DNA of 64,000 nucleotides, taken from NCBI GenBank assembly GCA_031769625.1, contig JAUIMM010000113.1, forward strand, positions 14,728,501 to 14,792,500. The letters run 5' to 3'. Source of the DNA: Taudactylus pleione (taxonomy: Eukaryota > Chordata > Amphibia > Anura > Myobatrachidae). Under the pieces are notes generated by a model, which saw only the letters and a program-made list of their open reading frames with translations, did not search any database and was not told the origin of the DNA. The stretch's first letter is position 1. Each line of letters begins with the position of its first letter. A program made the translations under genes and the position numbers. Shown one piece after another: positions 1-11,290 of this stretch.

Positions 1-279
1 CAGTAGTTAGTTCCTACCGAAAGTGGTCCAAGGAAAGTCAACCAGTGAACCGGCTATAGGGTCATGGATACCCCTAGAGCCAGAATAAAATAAGGGGGGG
101 CACAGTGGACAAGTACACCCAGGCCCCCTCTCTTAGTGGACTCCTCCCATCCATAGCTGTTCTGACCCAGCTCTGGCGCTGCTATCCAGGGACGATTCTG
201 CTTTTCTCTAGCCCCTGCCATCAGCCACAGCTCTCCCAGCAGCAATGCAGCAGTTACCTCACTGCTGCTAGTGTCGAAG
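1..279. other. Unassigned left flank
   Basis: Mixed-composition sequence before the first hAT element. The overlapping short open frames on both strands have no recognisable motif. Nothing further can be supported. Confidence 0.4.
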
Positions 280-794
280 GCTGTAGACAGGGCCGGCCGG
301 CCTACTACGCGAGGTACGCAGCCGCGTACGGTGCCAAGTTGTAAGGGCGTCATCTCTCCCGCTGCTGTCCCACACAGCCGCTGGAGTTACATTGACTCAC
401 ACTGACTCGCATGCCGCTGCGCAGCGGCAGCCAGCCACAGCTGCTGCCTGAACACCGGCCCATACCTTGTTGATTGACAGCAGGCCAGGCACGGCTGGAG
501 GGGGAGGAGTGGCCGCTCTCTTCTCCTCCCCTCTCCTGAGCTCCTCCCCCCCAGAGTGACACAGTCACCTTCCACCCGAGTCTGTGCCCGAGTGGAAGGG
601 CCATGCTCTCCCCGCTCCTCCCCTCCAACCCCAGCTTCCTCTGGCTGTGCTGCTGCTTAGTCGCCGGGGATCTGACATCACAAACTCGTGACCATCCCCG
701 GCGTTAAGTCCAAGGTTAGGAGGAACCATCCACGTGCTGCAGCCCCAGGTAAGACAATTTAATTACTTTGTATTTATCATGCACTGGCCGTCAC

Positions 795-1225
795 CCTCTC
801 CCTGTCATCACTGTCACCCACTGCTGTCACCGTCTCCTGGCGTCACCCTCTCCCTGTCACCTAGTGCTGTGAACCCTCTCCCTGTCGTCACCCTCTGTCA
901 CCCTCCCCGTCACCTAGTGCTGTCATCCTCTCCTTGTCGTCACCCTCTGTCACCTAGTGCTGTCACCCTCTCCCTGTTGTCACCTTGTCACCTAGTGCTG
1001 TCACCCTCTCCCTGTCGTCACCCTCCCCGTCACCTAGTGCTGTCACCCTCTCTCTGTCATCACCCTCCCCCTGTCACTTAGTGCTGTCGCCCTCACCCTC
1101 TCCCTGTCACCCACTGCTGTCACCCTCACCCTGTCATTACCCTCTGCTGTCACCCTCTCTCTGTCACCCACTGGCTGTCGCCCTTTTCCTATCACCCACT
1201 GGCTGTCTCCCTCTCCCTGAATATG
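795..1225. repeat. Minisatellite, CTGTCACC-type units
   Basis: Irregular tandem units built from CTGTCACC, CTCTCCCTGTC and CACCTAGTG lie inside the hAT element. The long proline/serine-rich open frames across it are a by-product of the repeat and should not be read as genes. Confidence 0.85.
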
Positions 1226-1282
1226 TATCTTAGGGTGAATTTGTAACTTAACACCCAGGGTGGTCCTGCTGTATAGGGGCCC

Positions 1283-1680
1283 TATAACATTTTTATGTGG
1301 CGGTCTGTGTGTGTGTTTAATTATTTTCATGTAGGGGCCTATGTGTGTGTTTTTTTTCATGCAAATCCTATATGTTTTATTACTTTTATGTGGATGCTAA
1401 TGTGTGTGTTTTTTTCTCATGTGGGGATCTATGTGCGTTTTTTATTCTCCAATGCGCTTTATGTTTTATTTTTACGTGGGGGCAGAATGTGTTTTGATTT
1501 TTTTTATGCGGAGCCTATGTGCTTTATTATTTTCATGTGGGGGCCTATGTATGTGTTTTTTTCATGCAAAGCCTATGTGTTTTTTTTTTCATGTTGTGGC
1601 CTATGTATGTGTTTTTTATTTATCACGTGGGGCCCCACACAGTGGAGGTTAATGTGTATGTTTTTTTTCCCTCTTTTGGG
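1283..1680. repeat. T/G-rich minisatellite, ~35-50 bp units
   Basis: Degenerate units containing TCATGTGGGGGCCTATGTG followed by a T run are repeated about ten times inside the hAT element. The phenylalanine/valine/cysteine-rich open frames over it reflect the repeat only. Confidence 0.8.
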
Positions 1681-2236
1681 TCCATTGTATATTATTACTA
1701 AGGATTCTGTATTGTCTGATCCAGGAGAAGGTCCATGTGGGGTGACACCATTAGTTACTGCACTTGGTTACACCAATCCTAGTGACGCCACTGAGTATAG
1801 TATTAAATTATAACCATGTGTATATAAAGCTGGTATTTTGATCTACAGATTTCATTTTGTCATTGTTACATTATTACATGCACTCCGGATATTTCACACA
1901 CCGAAATATGAGGCTTTATTTCAACAAGGGGCGCCAAAATCTATATCCGCTTAACAAAAATATTTGGCTTGGGCCGGCCCTGGCTGTAGATGAGCAGAAT
2001 TGGTCCCCACGCTACCTGAGAGCAGGCTCCGGAGTCTGCCCCTGCTGCAGGAGTGCAGGTGGGAGGTAAGCACGCATGGCAGATGACTTAACCTGATACA
2101 GGTAGGATTTCCCAGTTGCAGCCAGGAGCTTTAGGATTATGCTGGACATTATGGTGCGCCAATGTAGTAACCTGTATATGCTGGCTTAGCTGCGATGACA
2201 CAGTGTAGTTAGGGTCTCAGTGGGGCTTCTCGTTAT

Positions 2237-2835
2237 ATGGGATACTTAGGGGCACGTCCATTCATACAGGACGCCGAGGAGGAAAGCTGGAGCGGGGAAT
2301 CTCACATGTGCATTACTGTATGTCGTAAATTGTTACTCTGGGAAGAGCTGCTGGGTCCCAGTACACGGCGGAGATTGTCGGCAACAGAGGCAACGCAGGG
2401 CTCGTCTCCAACTTTGACACGTACCACCTACCTAAACATTGTTGCAGACCAAGTACATCCCTTCATGGCAACGGTATTTCCTGATGACAGTGGCCTCTTT
2501 CATCAGGATACTGCGCCCTGCCACACTGCAAACATTGTCCAGGAATGGTTTGAGTAACATGACAAAGAGTTCAAGGTTTTGACTTGACCTCTAAATTCAA
2601 TCCGATCGAGCATCTGTGGGATGTGCTGGAAAAACAAGTCTGAGCCATGGAGAACCCACCTCGCAGCTTACAGGAATTTAAGGATCTTCTGCTAACGTTT
2701 TGGTGCCAGATACCACAGGACACTTCCAGAGGTCTTGTGGAGTCCATGCCTTGACGGGTCAGAGCTGTTTTGGTGGCATGAGGGGAACCTGCACAATATT
2801 AGGCAGGTGGTTTTAATGTTATGGCTGATTGAGTG
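2237..2835 (+). pseudogene. Tc1-type transposase remnant (3' half)
   Basis: The plus strand encodes the C-terminal half of a Tc1-family DDE transposase. The stretch LFHQDTAPCHTA carries the second catalytic aspartate in its usual context, preceded by a YLNIVADQV segment. Downstream, in another frame, bases 2595-2630 correspond to the NPIEHLWD block with the catalytic glutamate, so at least one frameshift and an in-frame stop break the gene. The segment ends near a GGTTTTAATGTTATGGCTGA block, which resembles the inverted terminus of this Tc1 group. The 5' half and left terminus were not found. It is a dead, 5'-truncated copy. Confidence 0.75.
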
Positions 2836-2991
2836 GATTGCTTCTGTATATGTGGCAAAGTGGGGAATTCATTTAGGTGAGATTATTATGCAAGGGGGGC
2901 GGATTGCCGCTGCGACGGTGTGTAAATGCTGGAATCAGCATCGGAACTCGCCGCCTTAGAAGCTTCTGTCTGGCTGCGAACAAAAATCTGA

Positions 2992-3576
2992 GGGCCTGAT
3001 TCAGACCCGTTCGCTATCTGCGTAAGCTAAGTAGATGCGTATGCAAATTTGTGAAAGTGAAGCTACGGGAAGCGATCACTCGCCAAGGCATAAGCACGCC
3101 CAACATGTCTTAGCGAGCGGCCACTTTGTGCTTGCGTACGCCCAATCGCACAGGCAGAGCCGCCCACCGGCAACACGTCATCTCCAGGAAGTGTATTAAA
3201 ACATTGGTACCTCGGACACCATCGGATTTTACCCTACCGCAAGCATTGCGAGGAAATCAGTGTAAAAAAATGGCAAGTGACATGTACTATGATGCTGCCT
3301 GTTATTTATGCACGCCTCTAAAGCAGTGTTGAAACACCCAGGCACGCCTGCGTTCGCATCTCCAACCCCCCGTTATTAGTGTCCTCCCCGTTACCACCCA
3401 CAAATGGCCTCTCCTGTCACTCATTACCCTGGTCTGCCTTTGCTGGGCAAGCGAGAGGGTTGCGATCACAGTGTGTAGTTTGTGCACGCGCAGAACGAAG
3501 CGTGCGCATGCGCGTACGCAGAACATCGGGCAACTTGTGAACGCACAGCGCGAGCGAGCGGCTCTGAATCAGGCCC
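2992..3576. mobile_element. MITE, GGGCCTGATTCAGA family, complete
   Basis: The inverted termini GGGCCTGATTCAGA and TCTGAATCAGGCCC are flanked by the 3-bp duplication TGA (2989-2991, 3577-3579). The interior is GC-rich with no coding motif. Related copies lie at 25690, 34010 and 46900. A 3-bp duplication fits PIF/Harbinger-type transposition; the superfamily is inferred. Confidence 0.8.
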
Positions 3577-3579
3577 TGA

Positions 3580-3949
3580 GTCCGGAGGTACTGTAAGTGC
3601 GGCATATAGCCACACTTAATCGTGGGTGTGAGATAATCACACCTGAGTTTTCGCACTATATGTCAGTACTCTCATTAGGTAACATTATCAACAATGGAGC
3701 CATGAAATATATACTGTATCTGCTTTTATAATTATTTTTATAGCAGGTATCATATAACATGGCAGTGGTAAACATTTCGTTAGTCCCTATATAACTATAA
3801 AATTGTTCACATTAGTTAGTCCCTGACTACCTGTATAACATTGACACTTGATGAGCCACAGGTCAGCTGGTCCTATATAATAATTATCCATTAGTGACAC
3901 TAAAGTAAGTCTTTCTATAAGTCAGTGATAACTCCTTTATTAGATGGCC
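3580..3949. other. Unassigned AT-rich spacer
   Basis: AT-rich sequence with scattered TATATAA-like strings. No protein motif, terminal repeat or tandem structure was recognised. Confidence 0.4.
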
Positions 3950-4730
3950 ACAAGCCCTCTCTGCCACATTTCTTGGGAGCTCTACTCCAGGACCCCATCT
4001 CCCCCCTGCCCAGCCCCATTGCATGGTTCCCCCTCCACCCGTCCTGCAGTTCCACTCCAAGTACCCCCCAATCCCCCCCCCCCCCCCCTACCATGTGCAG
4101 CACCAGTCCAGGGTCCGTTCGTCCCTGACCTGTGTGTGCAACACCACTCTACGGTCCCCTTCTGCCCTGTGCAACACCACTCCAGGAAACCCCCCACCCC
4201 CTGCCCTATTGATGAAAATATGGGGGCTTTGTGAGAAGGAGTTGTGTGGCGGGGGGAGATGGGTGTACACGGGGAGGTGCTGAAAATGACAGCTCCCAGG
4301 ACCTGAGGGGGAGGAGACACAGGACAGTCCCGGGGAAGAACATGCAGCCTCGCCGCCTCAGCAGCAAGCGCTCCGTCCTTGGCAGCAAGGTTGGCACAGC
4401 AGCAGAGATTGCCCCGAAGTGTGGTATGCAATGGGCACGGGCAGCAGGACTGGGCATTGGGTCAGTGACTGCTGACGGACGTGGCGAAGAGGAGGAGGAG
4501 GAGGAAGAAGAGGAGGTAGAGGTGGTGGAGGAAGATACACAGAGGCTCCCATGTCCCAGATCTGTGAGGTGCCCCTCCAAGGTGGGTGCCAGCCTGGGGA
4601 ATGCATGCCGGGGTGCAGCAGCTCGGAGTGGGCGTGCACGGGGTAGCCATGTGCTGCAGCATCCAGCTTGTTTCTCTCTGTACCATGGTGTAACAAAGGA
4701 AACTAGTTCACATGACACTGCTGCTCTCAC
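3950..4730. other. C-rich then GC-rich region with a short tandem repeat
   Basis: A poly-C run near 4075-4087 is followed by about three ~42-bp units containing GTGCAACACCACTCCAGG (4093-4190). A purine-rich GAGGAGGAG tract follows (4490-4520). The plus-strand open frame over 4231-4830 owes its acidic run to that tract and shows no domain. The region could be an old CpG-rich fragment; nothing shows transcription. Confidence 0.45.
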
Positions 4731-6150
4731 TCCTCTTTCCAGTGTTTATATGTGTGCTCTCCAGCTAATGACTCTTTGTGCTGCTGGTGCCCATTCATCA
4801 GTGGGGCAACATAATAAGCTGTATATATAATACCTCTGATACCCAGCCATCCATGCATGCAGCAGAGAAACACTGGCACAATGCTCGCACACACCCCCTT
4901 CTGTGGATAGAATAACATGTGCCCCTCACTCCTGTCACTGGGGTTTTTATTCCACCTTCTGCCTCTATCCCCCTCTCTAAATATAGCATTTGGGGTCAGA
5001 GTGCCCATTCATTGTATGTGTACCCCCAATTTGTTGATCTTTGTGTGACAGCAGCACCCTTGGGAGCCACCTCTCTGGCATGGTGTTGCTGTAACAAAGG
5101 CTTGCAGCTCAGCTTGGATTCTATGGGAAATACTTTTTTTGTGCAATCTGATCATAGAAAGAGAAACAAGATGACACCAACCTCCCTCATTTCTCACATG
5201 CACTTCATGATCCTTATATATTCTTCCCCCCAGTGTGAAGAGATGTAATAATAGCAATAAGATGTGTACTGTGTGCACCGTAGCTGGGTATATACGGTGG
5301 GAGTGACACACTCATAGGAAAACAGCTTGTGTTACTGTTCTGTCAGTTACAGACCACATTGTTGGATGTGGTCGGTGCTTAAACAAAGAAATGGTGCAAC
5401 ATGTTTTTCTCTCTGCCACACAGTTTACTCAAAGGGACAGAGAGTCATAAACTGAGCTGAGGAATCACCCAGTGGGCAATTGTCCCAGTAACTTAAGACC
5501 CCTTGGGGACACTGTCTGGGTTGATAATGTTGGCTATCCACATACACTACAAAAACACCATTATATTACAGTATGCCCTGGCTGCACAGGTAGGTGATTT
5601 GTGATTCATTCCCCTGAGCTTGACATCAAAAAATAAATCTTTAATTCCTTTAATTTTTGTTAGTGTTAGATCATTTTACTTTGGAACCATTGTTTAGTGA
5701 GCTTTCACCGGATATGTGGTAGATCAGTGTTTGGGAATGATAAGTATGATGCAATGTTTTTTGTGCTAGCTGGAATTTCATTTCATTACTTGGACTACCC
5801 AGGTGCTTTTTACAGTTTTATTTATCTGTAATGGAGACATAATTCCTATCACAAACAGAGTGAAAACAAAGATAATACGCAGGATTTACATGAGCAGTTG
5901 AATTTTGGGGTTTAAAGTGTGTGAATATGTATGTTTTACACAATAATAGGGACCATAAGTAAAGGTTTATTCCTTTTCACATGTTATAGAAAGTATAGTG
6001 TAAATTTTAACTAATAGTGTTATAGGTTCTGATAGTGCTGCACCAGGTTGTTCCTGCTTTATTGTCTTCAGATGGAGATATCCATGGTGATGTCATTATT
6101 GAAAGCCTTTATGTTATGGATATGGTTCCTGGCCACAACTATGGACCTCC
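4731..6150. other. Unassigned sequence
   Basis: About 1.4 kb of low-information sequence. No conserved protein segment, element terminus or tandem repeat was seen on either strand. Confidence 0.4.
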
Positions 6151-6186
6151 TAAATCTAAGGGTTTTCTTACAACCCGAGACTTCCG

Positions 6187-6284
6187 CGCGTGTTTATGCC
6201 CGATATTTAAAGGGACAGTGCTTTTACTATCAAGACACGGCTAGTAAAAGCGCTGCCCTTTTAAATATCGGGCATGAACACGAA
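6187..6284. repeat. Palindromic hairpin repeat
   Basis: Two ~39-bp arms (6189-6227 and 6244-6282) are near-perfect inverse complements sharing GCCCGATATTTAAA and its complement, around a ~16-bp loop. It resembles the core of the palindromic element at 44249-44582 (TTTAAA flanked by an ACAATGCTTTTA-type block), so it is probably a MITE relic. Confidence 0.65.
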
Positions 6285-6887
6285 CAAAAGTGTTGGACTT
6301 ATTAAATAAATCCCCCTATGTTCTAAAATACTGACCACGCGTTTTACAACACATAACTCTGACATATAGTAAATGTGCCTACAAGTTAATAGCGAAGATA
6401 CAATGGACAGGCTTTATGTGATAGGTAGGATGAACTGGATGCAGAATATTTGGCAGTACGTCAGGTTATTTATCAATACTGCTCTAGTAAAATAAAGAAT
6501 CTGCTCTTGATTTCATGCAATGTGGCAATACTTCATTACATTCTAGAATGGAATATCTTGATTAAATGGGCCGCATATTTGAGCCATCAAAGTACACCTG
6601 ATCTGCCCATAAAATTCCAACGTTATGAGGTCACATACGTTTTGTGAGGTCAATCCCATTTACTAGTACATCCACCAGAAATTGACTTACAGTTAGGATC
6701 ATTACTTCATTCCTGCTAATAATCTTCATTTTCATAGGACACTTTCAATTTCCAGATGGAAAAATGAGACCTCATCCTGGAACACTGCACATCACGTCAT
6801 CAGGTCGGAGGTCATACCTCCAGGTGATTCCGGGTCTTAGTGCCCGGATGTATGCAGTAGACTGTGTCGGAGCGCACTGCACTCTAA
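6285..6887. other. Unassigned sequence
   Basis: No recognisable gene, element terminus or tandem repeat between the hairpin and the next MITE. Confidence 0.4.
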
Positions 6888-7160
6888 AGCTGGGTACACA
6901 CACTAAACGATGTGTACCCAGTACGATTTCATTCGCGATGGGACCCAGCGGGTGTGCTGGCATCGGTAAGTGTGTATGCCGGCAGCGATGGAGCAATAGC
7001 AGGGGCCATGCCCCCGCTGGTGATATCACCCGTTGGACTTGCATGCAGATCTGACGGGCGATGTCACTGACGACGAGCAGGAGCGCGTATCGGGCTGATG
7101 TGCCCGATGTGTCATCTGTTTCGGCAGATCGGACAACATATTGTCTATTGTGTACCCAGC
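6888..7160. mobile_element. Palindromic MITE, GCTGGGTACACA termini
   Basis: It starts AGCTGGGTACACACACTAAA and ends ATTGTGTACCCAGC, giving inverted termini of about 12 bp. The interior is partly self-complementary (CGATGTGTACCC...). No coding motif was found and no clean target duplication was identified. Confidence 0.65.
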
Positions 7161-7540
7161 ATAACACTGTGGAAGGTAGCTCAATCTACATAGTATTAGA
7201 AGTAAACATCAGCAATAAAAATGCAGTGCAAATATGCAGTCTCGCACCGTGGCAGATGTAAATATAATAGTGAATTTATTCACATAATACACAATAAAAA
7301 ATGGGTCTCATGCTGAAGAAACCATGATTAGAATAAAAAAAATAGTATACAATAGAAGAAAAAAAGGAACAAAATCCCGACAATAAAAAATAATAATAAA
7401 AAAATGGGTATTTCATTAATCAATTAGTCCAAGCGATAAAATATAAGGTGTACATGTATCCTGGGATTTGGTTGAATTGAAAAAAACACACTGGTTGCCG
7501 TATCCAATATGCTGCAGAGCCCTTTTCACAAGTGATATCC
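7161..7540. other. AT-rich spacer
   Basis: A-rich sequence with AATAAAA-like strings. It may hold the degraded 3' part of the copia remnant next to it, but no motif supports that. Confidence 0.35.
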
Positions 7541-7542
7541 CT

Positions 7543-8312
7543 TTGTCATCATATCAGCAATATTATCCTCACGTGCAACAAAGATTACGCTGACAGACTT
7601 CTCCACCAGCTCGCGGATGAAGTGATGTCTAATACCTATAGCGGTCTATTCATCATCACTTAATTTTGACAAAAGCAGGTGAAAAAGCACATTGCTACTT
7701 AATTGTTAAAATTAAGTATTCAGGCCATTCATTAAGAAGGTGAAGCAGGAGATATCACAGATATCTCCTACTTACCTTCTGTTTTCGGAATGGCCTGCTG
7801 TCCCCATACACTAGTATGGGGACAGAATTCATCAAGCTCCGAAAATATTATATTTTCGGAGCTGGACTGCGGGGGCATTCGCCATCTTCAGATGGCTTGT
7901 TCTTCGCCGCCCGCTCTTCCCTATGGGAAGAGGGTCTGGCTTGCTAGAAGGGATCCTTACGGATCCCTCCGCCCCTGTCCGGCTCCTTCCGCCGGACGTC
8001 GGGGCCCTTGTGCGCATGCGTGACCCGTAGGTCACGCATGCGCACCGCGAGCAGTGAAAAGATTCACTGCTCCGAAAAGGAGCAGTGAAGCCGCCCGCGG
8101 GGGCAGCTGATTTCACATCGGCTGCCACTGTGCCGGAGCAATGATGAATTGATCCAGTGGCCGCGGCGAATTAGGGTGTTAATTATCGGGGGTCCGTTCG
8201 GACCCCGATAATTAACATCATGAATAGGCCCCATAGACCATTCATGGTGCTTTGTGCTGTAGGACAAGTCTATTGCACCTCTGTTGTCACACGCTATGGG
8301 CGTGATTTAGAG
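7543..8312 (-). pseudogene. Ty1/copia Pol remnant (RNase H end), split by a MITE
   Basis: Read on the minus strand, 8233-8312 encodes DNRGAIDLSYSTKHHEWS and 7543-7640 encodes IGIRHHFIRELVEKSV followed by REDNIADMMTKG. Together they match the C-terminal RNase H region of Ty1/copia Pol: the D-N/S-x-A-I block, the (K)HI-IR-HFIRE block and the ED-N-IAD--TK block. A 592-bp MITE (7641-8232) separates the two parts exactly inside this motif. Upstream Pol domains and LTRs were not seen, so this is a short dead fragment. The family call rests on those three conserved blocks in the correct order. Confidence 0.72.
7641..8232. mobile_element. MITE inserted in the copia remnant
   Basis: Termini read GGTCTATTCAT near the left end and ATGAATAGGCCCC at the right, flanked by ATA on both sides (7638-7640, 8233-8235). 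The interior contains nested small palindromes, including a ~14-bp-armed GCGCATGCGTGACC hairpin near 8011-8043. The element at 13430-14012 is a relative with the same GATGAATAGGCCCC end. Confidence 0.75.
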
Positions 8313-8850
8313 TGGAGCACTATTGCTGCCAAAGCTGGGGATGTGCAAAAATATGCTAATGGAATAGCCACCGGAACTTGTACCGAGGCGCCCACTGGAG
8401 CCATCACAGCATTCCACAATTGAGTACACATACACAGCATCAAACACAGCGAGTCTGTGGTCACTGAGATCGGCCATCGCAACTGAGACGCTGGAGCCAT
8501 ATTATCTGCCTACTGGATTGCAGACACAGCCAGAAACACATCCCAAAAAAGTTACGCAACATGCCTCCGTTCTCGCTGTCACTTTGCACTACCTTGCACT
8601 GTCACTGGGGTACCGCTGAGGCCGATTGCCTAAAGAGGCCGGCCAGTGTATTATTATTTTTTTGCATGGGTGGGTGGGGTTGTCGGCGGGGGTGGGGTTG
8701 TCACTGGCAAGCAATAGGCAGGGAATCCTGAGGCTGCTTGTTGCTGAATGGAGTCCTACAACGCAGTGCGTTGTGGGAGATCAGACAGGAAGTGTCTTAG
8801 CTGATCTGAGGAGCGATGCTGCAGAATGGCGTTGACAATTACAACTATGG
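8313..8850. other. Unassigned sequence
   Basis: Nothing recognised. It may include more decayed copia sequence, but no Pol motif could be read on the minus strand. Confidence 0.35.
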
Positions 8851-9040
8851 GGACACATGGAGGGGGCAAAGGGAGAGACCTAGAGGGGGCAAAGGGAGAG
8901 ACCTGGAGGGGCAAAGGGAGAGACCTGGGGGGGGGGCAAAGGGAGAGACCTGGAGAGGGCAAAGGGAGAAACACGGAGATGGCAAAGGGAGATGGACGAA
9001 GGGGCCAATGGGAGAGAGATGGAGGGGGCAAAGGGAGAAT
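8851..9040. repeat. ~24-bp purine-rich minisatellite
   Basis: About eight units of the GGGGGCAAAGGGAGAGACCT type. Open frames across it are repeat artefacts. Confidence 0.85.
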
Positions 9041-9703
9041 TTCTTGAGGTATTCCTTTTGAAACAGTCTCAATAATAAAAGAACATACAAGATTCCATAA
9101 GATGTTTTCTTTACTGTAAACCAGCCAATGTACAATTGTTGGAGTTTTGTAAAATGCATGAATCCAGGGTCATGCTTGTTAGCTTTAACAACATATGAGT
9201 GAGATGAAATACACTAATGGAAAGTTTTCAAGATCAGTTTCACTAGAACAATATGAAAAATTGAGTGAACTGTCATGGAAACTGAGAGCTCAGGTTGAAA
9301 AGCAAGTGGGCAGTCCTGTGCTGCGGTCCTATGAAGTTTTGACCCTCTTAGAAATAGGCATGTTTACTTTCAGATTTTGAGTACAGAGCAAAACTTAATT
9401 GGCAATCATCTTGCAAATGGCCTTGACAAACCTTGCAGCGGGTCAAAATGCGTTGGTGCTTGTTATGTTTGAAGAAGGTTGACTCTTTGTTCCAGAAATG
9501 TTCCGCTTGGGGACAGCATGTTTCTGGGTTCCTGGGACCCAAAAGACTGCATTTCACAAAGCCTGTTTACCATCATTATCTAGTAGCGTTATCCAACCTT
9601 CCCCATTTTGGGATTTTTACTTTGTACATTTTAGTGTTTTACTGGGTATACCTTGTACTATGTGTGTTCATCAATAAATGTGTTTTAGGATAATACACTG
9701 ATA
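9041..9703. other. Unassigned sequence
   Basis: A 61-codon frame at 9195-9380 has no known motif. No element ends were seen. Confidence 0.35.
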
Positions 9704-9857
9704 CAAGGGTAGGCAACCTGTGGCACTCCAGCTGCTGTGGAACTAAACATCCCAGCATGCCCTGCCACAGATTTAGCATGCCCTCATAGCAAAAATGTGG
9801 AAATGCATGCTGCAGTATGTAGCTCCACAGCAGCTGAATGCAATGGGTTGCCTATCC
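9704..9857. mobile_element. Small hAT-like palindromic MITE
   Basis: The left end CAAGGGTAGGCAACC and right end GGGTTGCCTATCCT are inverse complements with few mismatches. The inner arms carry GCTGCTGTGGAACTA and its complement, like the element at 60332. No clear 8-bp duplication remains. Confidence 0.6.
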
Positions 9858-10109
9858 TATAACCACTTGCCTGGCATGGTCACATCAGATGCGACCACAG
9901 CAGGCTGGGCTTTCCCTGACATGGTCGCTTCTGATGCGATCAGTCAGAAACGCCCTGTGGGTGGCTATTGGAAGAGAATCTTCATATAGCCAACAGTCTC
10001 AGAGGGACCTGCTGGCCTCTCTGCACCTTCCGATCCTCCCCCAGTGTCTGCTGATCACTGCTGGGCACAGTGATCAGCCAGCCCGGCGTCCCGACCCCTC
10101 CCTGCGACT

Positions 10110-10400
10110 GCAGGGAGATTCAGTCACCAGGGACTGTCAGCGTCCGACCCCTCGTTCTGTGATCACCCGGCGGCTGCAGAGAAAAGCGGCCACTGGGACC
10201 TTCAGTGCCGGTTCCCTTCCTATGTGTGATTACCCGGCGGCAGCTTCTCTCTGCAGCCGCCAGGACCTCAAGCACTGCCCTCCCCCTCCCTCCCCTGTGT
10301 GATGACCCGGTGGCTGCTCCTTTTCTCTGCAGCCGCTGGGACTGTCAGTGCCGCCCCCCCCCCCCCTGTTTAATTACCCAGCGGTCAGGACTATCAGCAC
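10110..10400. repeat. ~70-bp GC-rich tandem repeat
   Basis: About four diverged units share GTGATCACCCGGCGGCTGCA-like and CTCTGCAGCCGC blocks. The units differ enough that the array is old. Confidence 0.6.
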
Positions 10401-10410
10401 CCACCACCAC

Positions 10411-10795
10411 TCTAGGGATGGCCATCGATAGTTAAACATCGATAGTTTACTACCGCTGGTCAATGGTTTTGCCATCGATGGCAGATAACCCAATGTTTTT
10501 CGTTTTTACTGCTCCCGGTCCGCTAAGCTCCGCCCACTGTTTTTTATTGACCCACGGGCAGTGGTGACCATTGAGTGGTGCAAACCATCGATGCTTCACC
10601 GTAGATGGTTTTTGTGCCATCAGTGGTGACCTTTGATGGACACCCTAGCCAATGGCCATCCCAAGTCCCTCTTTCCCCCAGTCAGTCCCGATCATTGTTA
10701 CTACCGATTTTCCCAATACATCAGAAAAATCGTCTTTATGTGGAACTCAACCATCGATGGTTTAAAGCAATCAGCCATTGATGGTCATCACTACA
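10411..10795. mobile_element. CCATCGAT-rich repeat element
   Basis: It starts TAGGGATGGCCATCGAT and ends with the near-complement CCATTGATGGTCATCACTA. CATCGAT-type motifs recur inside. Related sequence occurs at 45410-45480 and 59205-59520. It is probably a non-autonomous DNA transposon family. Confidence 0.55.
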
Positions 10796-10990
10796 GTATT
10801 CCATAGAAATTACTATTTTTATGGTATACTCTGTTTTTAAAAAATATATATATATATATATTTTTTTTATTAAGAAGTATTTTATACGTTTTAAATAGAT
10901 CTCCTTGACCTAATTCAGTCATAAAAAAACCCCGTCAATTTCTGAGCGGTTTTTGGAAAACATATTAGCCAGTTAAGTGGTTAACTACAG
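10796..10990. repeat. TA microsatellite and shared AT-rich tail
   Basis: A (TA)n run at 10843-10862 is followed by sequence including TTGACCTAATTC and ATAAAAAAA. The same tail follows the CATCGATGG repeat at 45490-45640, so the tail probably belongs to that family. Confidence 0.55.
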
Positions 10991-11059
10991 ATATGTCCAG
11001 ATACATCTTACCTCTGTGTGCTACAAGTCGCGTTAAACATAACACGTGAGCGCTATGCG

Positions 11060-11290
11060 ACTCGGTAGCTGGACTTTGTTTCTCCTCCACACGCCGGAGT
11101 TATCAGCCGCTGGAGCGGCGCAACTTTGGGGCTCACACCAGTGCGGTGCACTACACCAGCAATCGGACTCTGGTTATCCCCACACGCCGAAGTCGGCAGC
11201 CGCTGGAGCGGCGCTACATTGGGGTCCAGAATACACAAAAACCCTTTCCATCTCAGTGGGGAGCCGCTGGAGTGGCGTTTAATTAGGGTT
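11060..11290. repeat. GCCGCTGGAGCGGCG tandem repeat, ~3 units
   Basis: Three units of ~80-90 bp each contain a short self-complementary core CAGCCGCTGGAGCGGCG, in the first two preceded by CACACGCCGRAGT. The following ~600 bp may belong to the same element but has no motif. Confidence 0.6.

Larger units (their letters stand above)
288..1982. mobile_element. Non-autonomous hAT-type DNA transposon, complete
   Basis: The element begins CAGGGCCGGCC and ends with the inverse complement GGCCGGCCCTG. It is flanked on both sides by the same 8 bp, GCTGTAGA (280-287 and 1983-1990), the target duplication size made by hAT transposases. The 1.7-kb interior has no transposase motif. It holds a pyrimidine-rich minisatellite and a T/G-rich minisatellite, so the copy depends on a transposase made elsewhere. 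Termini and duplication are read directly; superfamily is inferred from duplication length and the CAG start. Confidence 0.8.

Noticed and set aside
1295..1813. Hydrophobic 172-codon frame resembling a membrane protein
   Set aside because: Phenylalanine/valine/cysteine content comes from the T/G-rich minisatellite inside the hAT element.
4231..4830. 199-codon frame with a glutamate run
   Set aside because: The acidic run comes from a GAG microsatellite; no domain is seen and the opposite strand is also open.
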